47,512 bases of DNA from Methyloceanibacter sp. (GTDB taxonomy: Bacteria > Pseudomonadota > Alphaproteobacteria > Rhizobiales > Methyloligellaceae): the NCBI GenBank assembly GCA_029287395.1, contig JARFRF010000146.1:1-47512 (forward strand). The letters are read 5' to 3'. Both the position numbers and the translations under genes were made by a program. Each line of letters starts with the position of its first letter. The first letter of the stretch is position 1. Below, piece after piece: positions 34,848 through 42,543 of this stretch. Under the pieces are notes generated by a model that was given only the letters and a program-made list of their open reading frames with translations, was not told the DNA's origin and made no database searches.

Positions 34848-35459
34848 ATGTCCGACCTCAACGCGATGTTGAGTGCAATTCGGCAATGCCGTGTTTGCGT
34901 GGACACGCCCAGTGGTCGGCCGTTGCCTCACGAGCCTCGCCCCGTGCTCCGAGCCAGCACAACCGCGCGCCTCGCAATTTGCGGTCAGGCGCCAGGAACC
35001 CGGGTGCACCTATCCGGGATGCCCTTCACGGATCCCTCCGGCGATCGTCTGCGGTCTTGGCTGCATATGACGTCAGAGACCTTTTACGATGAGGCCCGGG
35101 TCGCCATTGTCCCTATGGGCTTCTGCTTCCCTGGCCTCGACTCGAAAGGCGGGGACCTGCCGCCTCGGCGAGAATGCGCCAGACTTTGGCATCGCGACCT
35201 CTTTGCGGCGTTGCCGAATGTCGAGTTGATCCTCGCGGTTGGAGCCTACGCCCAAGCATTTCATCTAGGGGACAATAGGGGGAAGACGTTGCGAGACACG
35301 ATGCTCGCCTGGCGGACACATCTTCAGGAGCGTCGGACACCACGCGTTTTCCCGTTGCCGCATCCGTCTTGGCGGAACAATGCATGGCTTAACAAAAATC
35401 CCTGGTTCGAAGACGAGTTGCTCCCGGTGCTACGCCGGGAGGTGCGCAAAGTGGTGTGA
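34848..35459 (+). CDS. Uracil-DNA glycosylase-family protein
   Basis: The protein (about 203 residues from this ATG) shows the UDG-superfamily pattern: motif 1 GQAPGTRVHLSGMPF, DPSGDRLRSW, a central VPMGFCFPG and motif 3 LPHPSWRN near the C-terminus. An N-terminal CRVC pair recalls the Fe-S ligands of family 4/5 enzymes, but I cannot find a complete cluster set. It probably removes uracil or another damaged base, or is a relative of unproved activity. An in-frame TTG directly after the previous stop (34797) is another start; this ATG has AGGG upstream. It ends the two-gene unit. Confidence 0.8.
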   Translation: MSDLNAMLSAIRQCRVCVDTPSGRPLPHEPRPVLRASTTARLAICGQAPGTRVHLSGMPFTDPSGDRLRSWLHMTSETFYDEARVAIVPMGFCFPGLDSKGGDLPPRRECARLWHRDLFAALPNVELILAVGAYAQAFHLGDNRGKTLRDTMLAWRTHLQERRTPRVFPLPHPSWRNNAWLNKNPWFEDELLPVLRREVRKVV

Positions 35460-35518
35460 CTCAGCTTGTGAGATTTGGAACAATTATCTAGTCTCTCAGC
35501 CCACGAGGCCGAATTTTA

Positions 35519-35529
35519 GAACAATGTTC
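35519..35529. promoter_or_regulatory. Palindrome GAACA-A-TGTTC upstream of lrp-like gene
   Basis: A perfect 5-bp dyad about 43 bases before the Lrp-like start, with a related GGAACAAT 42 bases further upstream at 35477. Position suits autoregulation, but the match to Lrp/AsnC sites is only generic. Confidence 0.35.
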
Positions 35530-35571
35530 CCATCGGGGCGGTAACCGCTGCAAGTTTCTCGGACGGGTCAC

Positions 35572-36051
35572 ATGTTGGATCGGATGGACCGCAAGATCCT
35601 AGAAATCTTGCAGGAAGATTGCACCTTACCGGTCGCTGAGATCGGGAAGCGGATCGGGCTCTCCACAACCCCATGCTGGCGGCGGATCCAAAAGTTGGAA
35701 GAGCAAGGCGTCATCGAACGTCGTGTGGCGCTTCTCAATCCCAAGCAGGTCAACGCCGGCGTGACCGTGTTCGTCTTTATCTCCACCAGTAATCACACCA
35801 AGGACTGGCTTGAACGCTTTCACGCGGCGCTTTCGGATTTCCCGGAGGTCGTCGAGTTCTACCGTATGAGTGGCCAGATCGACTACTTGTTGCGTGTGGT
35901 GGTTCCCGACATTGAACGCTACGACTCGTTTTACAAGCGGCTCATCGCCAAAATCGAGCTCACTGATGTGAGCTCGGCCTTTGCCATGGAGCAGATCAAG
36001 TTCACGACGGCCTTGCCGCTCAGCTACGCCGCCGAAGAGGGGCGTACATGA
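35572..36051 (+). CDS. Lrp/AsnC-family transcriptional regulator
   Basis: This 159-residue regulator has an N-terminal winged helix (MDRKILEILQEDCTLPVAEIGKRIGLSTTPCWRRIQKLE) and a C-terminal RAM/effector domain (about 70-150) with the amino-acid-binding loop region GQIDYLLRVVVPDIERYDSF. Such proteins form octamers and commonly control amino-acid uptake or catabolism. The motif TTPCWRRIQKLEEQGVI is typical of the Lrp subgroup with a conserved Cys. It is convergent with the following dehydrogenase gene, so its targets cannot be guessed from context. Confidence 0.92.
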   Translation: MLDRMDRKILEILQEDCTLPVAEIGKRIGLSTTPCWRRIQKLEEQGVIERRVALLNPKQVNAGVTVFVFISTSNHTKDWLERFHAALSDFPEVVEFYRMSGQIDYLLRVVVPDIERYDSFYKRLIAKIELTDVSSAFAMEQIKFTTALPLSYAAEEGRT

Positions 36052-36087
36052 TTTGCGTCTGAGCTATGTGGACGTCGACTCGTGGGA

Positions 36088-36969
36088 CTAGGGCTTCGAA
36101 AGATCTCGGTTGAGTCGAGCAATGAGACTGGACGTATCCCAGCGTCGCCCACCCATTTCCTGAACATCGGCATAGAACTGGTCGACGAGCGCCGTCACCG
36201 GCAGCGTCGCACCATTGTGGCGCGCTTCGTCTAGGCAGATGCTAAAGTCCTTACGGACCCAATCGACGGCAAAGCCGAACTCGAACTCGCCTGCGATCAT
36301 TGTTTTCCAGCGATTGTCCATCTGCCAAGACTGTGCGGCGCCTTGAGAGATCGTTGCGACCACTTTCTCCATGTCGAGGCCCGCGCGCATGCCGAAGTTT
36401 AGCGCCTCTGCTAGCCCCTGAATCAGGCCACCGATGCATATCTGGTTCACCATCTTGGTGAGCTGTCCGGCACCTGAGGGACCAATCAGATTCACGGCTT
36501 TAGCGAACGACTCGATCACGGGCTTTGCGCCGGCAAAGTCTGCTTGATCGCCTCCGGTCATGACGGTGAGCGTGCCGTTCTCCGCCCCCGCCTGACCGCC
36601 AGACACCGGCGCATCGAGCGCGCCTGCGCCGCTACTCTTTGCGACTTTATGGAGCTCACGCGCAATTTCCGCCGAAGCGGTGGTGTGATCCACATGAACA
36701 GCCCCAGTCTTCATCCAACGATAGAAGCCGTCTGGGCCCAATGTCACCGAGCTCAGGTCGTCGTCATTTCCAACGCAGGTGAAGACGAAATCGGCCTCCG
36801 CTGCAGCCTCTGCCGGTGTCGCTGCGTGCGCTCCTCCGTGTTCCTTGACCCATTTCTCAGCCTTTTCGTGGGTGCGGTTGAAGACGGTGACATCATGCCC
36901 GTTGCTCTTGATATGACCTGCCATCGGGTAGCCCATCACACCAAGCCCGATCCACGCTACTTTACTCAT
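36088..36969 (-). CDS. Beta-hydroxyacid dehydrogenase (3-hydroxyisobutyrate/tartronate semialdehyde type)
   Basis: This 293-residue NAD(P)-dependent oxidoreductase has the dinucleotide motif GLGVMGYPMAGHI at the N-terminus followed by FNRT, where Arg favours NADPH, then the substrate motif DAPVSGGQAGAENGTL (about 120) and catalytic Lys172 in GQLTKMVNQI. It is close to GarR/MmsB and to glyoxylate/succinic-semialdehyde reductases; the exact substrate cannot be decided. No valine or glycerate pathway gene is next to it. A hairpin lies just upstream. Confidence 0.88.
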   Translation of the reverse strand: MSKVAWIGLGVMGYPMAGHIKSNGHDVTVFNRTHEKAEKWVKEHGGAHAATPAEAAAEADFVFTCVGNDDDLSSVTLGPDGFYRWMKTGAVHVDHTTASAEIARELHKVAKSSGAGALDAPVSGGQAGAENGTLTVMTGGDQADFAGAKPVIESFAKAVNLIGPSGAGQLTKMVNQICIGGLIQGLAEALNFGMRAGLDMEKVVATISQGAAQSWQMDNRWKTMIAGEFEFGFAVDWVRKDFSICLDEARHNGATLPVTALVDQFYADVQEMGGRRWDTSSLIARLNRDLSKP

Positions 36970-37023
36970 GTGGCTTTCCCCATCGTCGCTCGATCAATCC
37001 GATTTTCGAGAACCATAACGGAA

Positions 37024-37046
37024 ATGGCCGGGACGAACCCGGCCAT
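37024..37046 (-). terminator. Hairpin between oxygenase and dehydrogenase genes
   Basis: Perfect 9-bp stem ATGGCCGGG/CCCGGCCAT with a 5-base loop. On the minus strand it follows the oxygenase gene by about 48 bases and is trailed by TTTCCGTTAT, a weak T-tract, so it probably ends that transcript. Confidence 0.6.
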
Positions 37047-37093
37047 TCTCTCGTTTACTAATCTGATTGGTAACGCGTCTTAGCGCGGACGCC

Positions 37094-37804
37094 CTAGTCA
37101 ATCGGCGCCTCGGGGAAGGCAAGCTGTTCGCGCGCGCGCCATTCATCCGTGACGTAGTTGATAATCAGTGACTTCCGGACGCCTTTGATGGGGCGCCGCT
37201 CAAAGCCGTGATAGGTGTCGCCGCCAGGCACGAAGACAAATGCAAGATTGGGCGCAAACGGTGAGCGGGCAACATGCTTTTTGTTGGCGTCGTAGACATC
37301 GGTTCCGAGATCGTCATGCCCTTCTTCGTCGGACAGGTAGAGGAGCATTGTGAAAGACTTCACACCCAAATCAGTATGGGGCTCCAACCAAAAGCCATCC
37401 GTATCTTGCGCGAATTCAATACGCAAATACGTGCCCGCCAAGTCGGTACCAAACACCTTCTCGATCGTGTCCGTAATCCGCTTGTCCTGAAACGCCTCTG
37501 AAATGGCATTCACGGAGTCGTGCTTGTCACGGTTCTCGATATCGAAGTATTTGCGGGTCGCGTTGTGAAGCTCGCGCTTGCCGGATACGCCATCAAGTGA
37601 CGGAGCGGGGAAGGGCAGGCTCTGGATGTCTTGGATCGTGTCCTCAGGAAAACAGTTCTTCAGCACCCAGTGCGGATAGGGTGTGCTGTCGTGATCGCCA
37701 TTGGCGATGCTCTCGGTGAAGCAGCGTATAATGTCTTCAGCCGAACTCTTTGCTTCGACATCCGCTGGCTTCAAGGCTGCGCTCTCCCTCATAATGTCGG
37801 TCAA
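37094..37804 (-). CDS. 2-oxoglutarate/Fe(II)-dependent oxygenase
   Basis: This 236-residue protein has a jelly-roll oxygenase domain with the iron facial triad His143-x-Asp145 (PHTDLG) and His199 (TYHGFERR), and Arg210 (GVRKSL) placed to bind 2-oxoglutarate. The N-terminal 90 residues are helical and Lys/Asp-rich. Homologues hydroxylate proteins, sugars or lipids; the substrate here is unknown and no biosynthetic cluster surrounds it. It is transcribed alone, with a terminator-like hairpin downstream. Confidence 0.82.
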   Translation of the reverse strand: MTDIMRESAALKPADVEAKSSAEDIIRCFTESIANGDHDSTPYPHWVLKNCFPEDTIQDIQSLPFPAPSLDGVSGKRELHNATRKYFDIENRDKHDSVNAISEAFQDKRITDTIEKVFGTDLAGTYLRIEFAQDTDGFWLEPHTDLGVKSFTMLLYLSDEEGHDDLGTDVYDANKKHVARSPFAPNLAFVFVPGGDTYHGFERRPIKGVRKSLIINYVTDEWRAREQLAFPEAPID

Positions 37805-38043
37805 CTCCTAGAGATTGGGTCGAAAAATGCTGGTTTCTACAGCGCCCAGGCGATCCCATCTAGCTGCTCAATTAGCACCCTCAGTCCCTTGCGTGCAAAT
37901 GAACCGGGTCGATTGGCGATAAGCCATAAGAACCTAGCAGTTACCGCAGGTGCACATTCGAACTTCAAGCGAAAAGAGCGGGTTGGCGTTGATGCGGCTC
38001 AAGTCCGTCCAAGATGGCCGCGGTCGAATGTTAAGTTTCCGGG

Positions 38044-38223
38044 TTAGTTGATCGATATCCCGATTATGTCCCCAAAATCAGCGAAATCGTCATCAGTTGC
38101 GACCTGCTCGTTCCGCAAGCACTTCGCCAGCAATTCCAAGAGTGAGGCGTGAAGTTCGCACTCACCCTCCTGGTGTGGAGGATTTTCGGCGAGAAAAGAT
38201 AGAATTTCAGCGTAGTTAGGCAT
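38044..38223 (-). CDS. Small hypothetical protein, 59 residues
   Basis: A short acidic protein starting MPNYAEILSFLAENPP and ending DFADFGDIIGISIN. CAGGGGATTCC ahead of the ATG makes a good ribosome site, which decides this start over an upstream frame extension to 38316. It has two Cys and no membrane segment. I do not recognise a family. It lies 92 bases downstream of the DUF1045 gene on the same strand and may share its transcript. Confidence 0.55.
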   Translation of the reverse strand: MPNYAEILSFLAENPPHQEGECELHASLLELLAKCLRNEQVATDDDFADFGDIIGISIN

Positions 38224-38315
38224 TGGAATCCCCTGTTCCCCCAATGTCCACAAACTGGGCGATGCCTGTGTCAAAACTGAGGCTGTGACGGGACCCGCTT
38301 GACCCCAGCAAAACA

Positions 38316-39092
38316 TCAGCCCGCGAGGGAATACCGGCCAAGGAGCCGGACTGGCCTCCCGGAATTGGTTGCCAGAGGTTGGCCTGCAGTCTGTTCCTTC
38401 ACGCTGCCTATCAATGAAAGTCCATCTACCCGAATGCCAACGTCGCAGACATCTGAGACCAACGGGCGCAGGGCATTTGAGAGACGCTCACTTTGATCTT
38501 CCTCCAGTGGTCCGGTCAGCGTGAGCGAGAAACGGTATTCGCTCATCACATTTGGCTGACCAAAACTCCTGAGGAGTAGGCGTTGGTGAGGATTTAGATG
38601 GGGCTGCTCGCCCTCGATCGTTTCCGGCCTATCGGCATATGAGTCGAACGCGTTGAAACACTGCAGCGCCAGCCAGTCGAGTTCCGGGCGTGGCTTAGTT
38701 GGCCTCAGGGTCAAAGTACGGTGAGTCCGTGTAAGCTGAAGCGGACCGGTTTCAATCGGCTGTCTGTTGGCCGCAAAGCTCGCAAGGTGCGTTGTGACCT
38801 CGTCGAGCCTCACACCTTTTCGAAGCGGCGCGGGTGCGAAAAACGGCGCGTGTAGTCCGAGATGGCGCCCGGGCATCGGCGCACTGCCGATTGATGCAAC
38901 GCCCGCGAGACCAGACATGGAGAATGCTTGAAGCGTCGCGCCGCCGTTTACCCGACCAAACCAGGAGCGGCCGAATTGCGCGAGAGCGCTGCCGGGGCGT
39001 GAGGTGAAGCAAATGGAAAACAGCGTCCGTTCGCTTGAGAGCGGCTCGGCGCTTGTTCCTTGTTGTTGCTCCCGTTCTGTTGGATTGAGCAT
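38316..39092 (-). CDS. DUF1045 (2H phosphoesterase-like) protein with altered motifs
   Basis: The 258-residue protein matches DUF1045, the family found in phosphonate operons and related to 2H phosphoesterases: RTLFSICFTSRPGSALAQFG at the start, a central LDWLALQCFNAFDSYAD, HLNPHQRLLLRSFGQPNVM and YRFSLTLTG. Family members carry two HxTx motifs. The first is His77-Leu-Gly-Leu (Thr replaced by Gly), and in the second the His is Ser189 (SLTL). It probably lacks phosphodiesterase activity. No phn genes are nearby. The ATG was chosen because GAGGGGG lies six bases upstream. Composition is unremarkable. Confidence 0.75.
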   Translation of the reverse strand: MLNPTEREQQQGTSAEPLSSERTLFSICFTSRPGSALAQFGRSWFGRVNGGATLQAFSMSGLAGVASIGSAPMPGRHLGLHAPFFAPAPLRKGVRLDEVTTHLASFAANRQPIETGPLQLTRTHRTLTLRPTKPRPELDWLALQCFNAFDSYADRPETIEGEQPHLNPHQRLLLRSFGQPNVMSEYRFSLTLTGPLEEDQSERLSNALRPLVSDVCDVGIRVDGLSLIGSVKEQTAGQPLATNSGRPVRLLGRYSLAG

Positions 39093-39245
39093 ACCCATCC
39101 CCCTCAAGCTGGCGCCACGCTCACTCGGCCATACTCCATTGGCTAAACATGCGCTGTGACCTTGACGCGACCTGTTTCAGGCGATACCGCGGCGAAGCGG
39201 TGAAGACTTAATGAGTCAGACCGGGAATTTCGAAGAGTTACCTGA

Positions 39246-39896
39246 ATGTATAAAGGGATTGAGCGCGTGATCGACCTCTACACATGGATGACACCCAATG
39301 GGCAGAAGGCTTCGATCATGCTTGAGGAGATCGAGTTGCCGTACAGAGTGCACCGCATTGACATCGAGAACGGCGCGCAGTTCGATCCCGAATTCCTCAA
39401 GATCTCTCCGAACAACAAGATCCCAGCTATCGTCGATCACGACAACGGACTGCAGCTAATGGAGTCGGGCGCGATATTGCTCTATCTCGCAGAGAAGTCA
39501 GGCCTGCTCATGCCGAGTGACTTCGAGGGCAAATGGCGGACGCATGAGTGGCTGATGTGGCAGATGGGCGGCGCCGGCCCGTTTCTAGGTCAAGTGCATC
39601 ACTTCGTTTCGTATCACCCAGGCAAAAGCCCGTATGCTGAAGAGCGCTACACGACCGAGGCTCGTCGTCTCTGGGGCGTTCTTGAGAAGCGTTTGGGCGA
39701 TGTCGAGTACGTGGCGGGTGACTATACTGTCGCCGATATAGCGATCTGGCCCTGGATCGCGAGGTATCCAATCCAGCCGGTGGATGTTCAAGACTACCCC
39801 AACATCAAGCGATGGTACCATGCCATCGCCGCACGGCCCGCAGTGCAAAGGGGTTGGGATGTGGTGGGCGCCGGAAGAGAGTTGCCGTTACCGTGA
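39246..39896 (+). CDS. Glutathione S-transferase family protein (YfcG-like)
   Basis: This 216-residue protein has a thioredoxin-fold N-terminal domain (IDLYTWMTPNGQKASIMLEE, NNKIPAIVD, LMESGAILLYLAEK) and an all-helical C-terminal domain with YTVADIAIWPW. The TPNGQK motif with Asn at the active site is that of the Nu-class YfcG/YghU disulfide-bond reductases, which bind two glutathiones. It probably reduces disulfides or conjugates small electrophiles in the cytosol. An internal GTG start seven codons on is possible. The cytochrome gene follows after 34 bases. Confidence 0.9.
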   Translation: MYKGIERVIDLYTWMTPNGQKASIMLEEIELPYRVHRIDIENGAQFDPEFLKISPNNKIPAIVDHDNGLQLMESGAILLYLAEKSGLLMPSDFEGKWRTHEWLMWQMGGAGPFLGQVHHFVSYHPGKSPYAEERYTTEARRLWGVLEKRLGDVEYVAGDYTVADIAIWPWIARYPIQPVDVQDYPNIKRWYHAIAARPAVQRGWDVVGAGRELPLP

Positions 39897-39930
39897 CTCG
39901 ATAAAGCAGGCTTATGGAGGTTGAGTGGCG

Positions 39931-40866
39931 ATGCGAACGCTCCTTGTTCTCGGGTTAGCGTTCGTTGCAGCCGCAGGGGCTGCGTTCTACATCCTCACGA
40001 TACCTGTTGTGTTCACGGCTTCGGACCTGCCGGATCACGCACCGGATGTTTCGAACGGCAAAAACTTATTCATCGCTGGTGGGTGCGCGGAGTGCCATGC
40101 CGTGCCCGTCGGGGCCTGCGACAGTCTCGACATCGAGGACGAGACGCAGCTTGCCGGCGGTCGCTGTCTCAGGACAGATGTGGGCACATTCTATGCGCCG
40201 AATATCTCTCCGGATCCAGAGAGTGGCATCGGAGGCTGGTCCACGCTGGATTTTGTGAACGCGATGAAACGCGGCGTCGCCCCTGGCGGCGTTCATCTGT
40301 ATTTGGTATTTCCGTATACATCGTATCAACGCATGCGCTTTTCGGATCTCATTGACCTCAAGGCCTGTCTCGACACGTTGCCTCCGGTGCGAAGCGCGGT
40401 TCGCGATAACGACCTTCGCTTCCCATACAACATTCGCCGAGGCGTGGGTATCTTTCAGCGACTCTATGTAGACGGGAAAACTTTTGTGCCTGACCCTGAT
40501 ACGACCGAATCCGTCAATCGAGGCGGGTACCTGGTGTTGGGGCCAGGCCATTGCACGGAGTGCCACAGCCCTCGAAATGCCTTGGGGGGCGTTATTGCGC
40601 GCGAAGCGTTTGCTGGCGCGAAGAGTCCGGAGGGCAGGGGCGATGCGCCCAACATCACAACCAGCCCGGAGGGCATAGGGGACTGGAGCCAGCAGGATAT
40701 CGTCTACTTCCTTGAGACAGGGTCGGACCCTGACTTCGATGTGGTTGGGGAGTCCATGATACCAGTCCAGGAAAACATGGCGCGGCTGCCCGCTAGCGAC
40801 CGGGAGGCTATCGCTGCTTTTCTCAAAACGTTGCCTGCGCGACCGGATTCGGCAGAGACGCCTTGA
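39931..40866 (+). CDS. Dihaem cytochrome c, alcohol-dehydrogenase-subunit type
   Basis: The protein of about 311 residues has an N-terminal membrane anchor (about 3-22) and two class I cytochrome c domains with C52-x-x-C55-H56 (GGCAECHA) and C208-x-x-C211-H212 (HCTECHSPR). Segments FYAPNISPDPESGIGGWS and APNITTSPEGIGDWS are the paired distal-ligand regions of the cytochrome subunits of periplasmic alcohol/aldehyde or sorbitol dehydrogenases, which have three haems when complete; this one has two. It would pass electrons from a dehydrogenase to the respiratory chain. GGAGG lies 10 bases upstream; a GTG two codons earlier is also possible. A caspase-like gene follows after 55 bases. Confidence 0.85.
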   Translation: MRTLLVLGLAFVAAAGAAFYILTIPVVFTASDLPDHAPDVSNGKNLFIAGGCAECHAVPVGACDSLDIEDETQLAGGRCLRTDVGTFYAPNISPDPESGIGGWSTLDFVNAMKRGVAPGGVHLYLVFPYTSYQRMRFSDLIDLKACLDTLPPVRSAVRDNDLRFPYNIRRGVGIFQRLYVDGKTFVPDPDTTESVNRGGYLVLGPGHCTECHSPRNALGGVIAREAFAGAKSPEGRGDAPNITTSPEGIGDWSQQDIVYFLETGSDPDFDVVGESMIPVQENMARLPASDREAIAAFLKTLPARPDSAETP

Positions 40867-40921
40867 AGACTTTGCGCGGTCGCTCTAGCGTGCTTCGCGA
40901 ACATAAGGCTTCAGGATTACG

Positions 40922-42361
40922 ATGGCGGGGAACTCCAGAAATCAAAGTTTGCTGTTTTTCTGCGTTGCCGCAGCGATTGCAGGCGCCGCGTATGCAGTGC
41001 CCGTCTCGCAAGGCGCTGCGCAGGGTATGGAAGTGATGGGGGATAGCGCAGCTCAAACAGGGGCCGTCATCAGTTCTGAAGCAGATACGACCATCGCTGA
41101 TCTGGCGCCCGATGTAGACACCCCAGTGGTACCCGCCGCGGAAGCCGTGCCGGAAAACCCCGCCACACCCCTGGCCCCACCTGCGTTTCGACAAGAGGGT
41201 CAACTCGACATCGACTGCCTACCGGAAGATCTGCTGGCGAAGCTGCGTGACGCGCACGGGCCGTCCGTGATGGCAAGGGCCTGCCTGCCTGAATGCTTGC
41301 CTCCACCTTACGGACTTAGTCAAAAACAGTTGGACGACCTGTACAGCCGCTACGGCGTTGTTTGGTGCCGTTCTTGTGTGCAGATCTCTGGGCATCTGCC
41401 CTTGAAGGATGTGTGGCGCATCGAGGAGGAGGGGGATATCCAGTTGTGCAGCACGCCGCCAAGCCAAATGCCGCGGCCGGGTAGCTTAAGCGGCAACGTG
41501 GTGAAGTCGTTTAGCCGCATTCGCGAGCTATACCGCGCGATGCCGACGATGCGCGAAGACGAGAATGCGATCGCGGTGGTTATTGGCAACCACACCTATG
41601 AGAATCTGCCGACCGCCCGTACTGCACGGCATGATGCAGGTGCGATGTACTTGTTTCTCACCGAGCATATGGGTTTCCGACAGGACCAAGTCATCGATCT
41701 GCAAAATGCGGGGCGGGCTGATTTGGAGCGCGTGTTTGGACCCGTTCCCGGTTCGGATGGAGAACTGAAGCGCCTTGTACAGGCACGTCCTAACGCGAGG
41801 GTCTTCGTCTATTTTTCGGGTCACGGAGCCGTCAACGCCTCCCAGGACGAAGCCTATTTGCTACCCGTCGAAGCCGAGGCTTATCGCGAGGAGCGGCGGG
41901 GCTATCCGCTTTCAACTCTCTACGCCAACCTCGCAGAGTTAGGCGCAGAGCAGGTCGTCGTTCTGCTGGAGAGCTCGTTTGGCCGAGACCACGGAAACTA
42001 TATCCTCCCGCCGAATATTCCGGAGACAAAGCGCAGCGCGCTTCCTGGGAAGGCCCAGTCGCCTCTAACAGTGTTGGTATCAGCAGATCGCGGTCAGCGT
42101 GCTCTCATAGATCTTGAGTACGACATTGGTCTGTTCACGCGCTATCTGATTGAAGGCCTCTCTGGCAACGCAGATCTTGCGCCCGTCGGCAATGGGGACG
42201 GAGCAGTCGATAGCGCCGAACTCCATGCTTACACGGCTGCAATGGTGCGCCTCGCCGCGCAGAAGACATTTGGGCTGCTGCAAAGTCCAGAACTCTCAAG
42301 TGCTGGAGCGGCCGTGTTGAAGGCCCCGAAGCGTACCTCCGACAGCGCTAAGCAAGGCTAG
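40922..42361 (+). CDS. Exported caspase-like (peptidase C14) protein lacking the catalytic Cys
   Basis: This 479-residue protein has an N-terminal hydrophobic segment (about 9-27, signal peptide or anchor), a region with six Cys (about 95-180), and a caspase-fold domain (about 215-455) with AIAVVIGNHTYENLP, catalytic His301 in FVYFSGHGAV and a C-terminal GLFTRYLIEGLSG and DGAVDSAELHAYT. At the place where active members have the DACFSG motif it reads ESSFGR (Glu350-Ser351-Ser352), so the nucleophilic Cys is Ser. It is probably a pseudo-protease or scaffold. Its spacing (55 bases) to the cytochrome c gene suggests one transcript. Some bacterial C14 proteins have a regulatory role, but none is known for this type. 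Confidence 0.82.
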   Translation: MAGNSRNQSLLFFCVAAAIAGAAYAVPVSQGAAQGMEVMGDSAAQTGAVISSEADTTIADLAPDVDTPVVPAAEAVPENPATPLAPPAFRQEGQLDIDCLPEDLLAKLRDAHGPSVMARACLPECLPPPYGLSQKQLDDLYSRYGVVWCRSCVQISGHLPLKDVWRIEEEGDIQLCSTPPSQMPRPGSLSGNVVKSFSRIRELYRAMPTMREDENAIAVVIGNHTYENLPTARTARHDAGAMYLFLTEHMGFRQDQVIDLQNAGRADLERVFGPVPGSDGELKRLVQARPNARVFVYFSGHGAVNASQDEAYLLPVEAEAYREERRGYPLSTLYANLAELGAEQVVVLLESSFGRDHGNYILPPNIPETKRSALPGKAQSPLTVLVSADRGQRALIDLEYDIGLFTRYLIEGLSGNADLAPVGNGDGAVDSAELHAYTAAMVRLAAQKTFGLLQSPELSSAGAAVLKAPKRTSDSAKQG

Positions 42362-42543
42362 GCGTGAGGTGCCGAAACGGCTTTACAAGGCTGCATGGAC
42401 CAAATACGCAGGGCTGCTTGGCCTGACGACTTGGGCCCCGAAGACGGGCTAAAGGCGCTTGGCCTGGCGCCTCATATAGAGGTTATCCGGTAAGGGCTCG
42501 CTTGCTGTGGCGGCCCGGCACCTTCGCGGGATGAGATTTTCAA

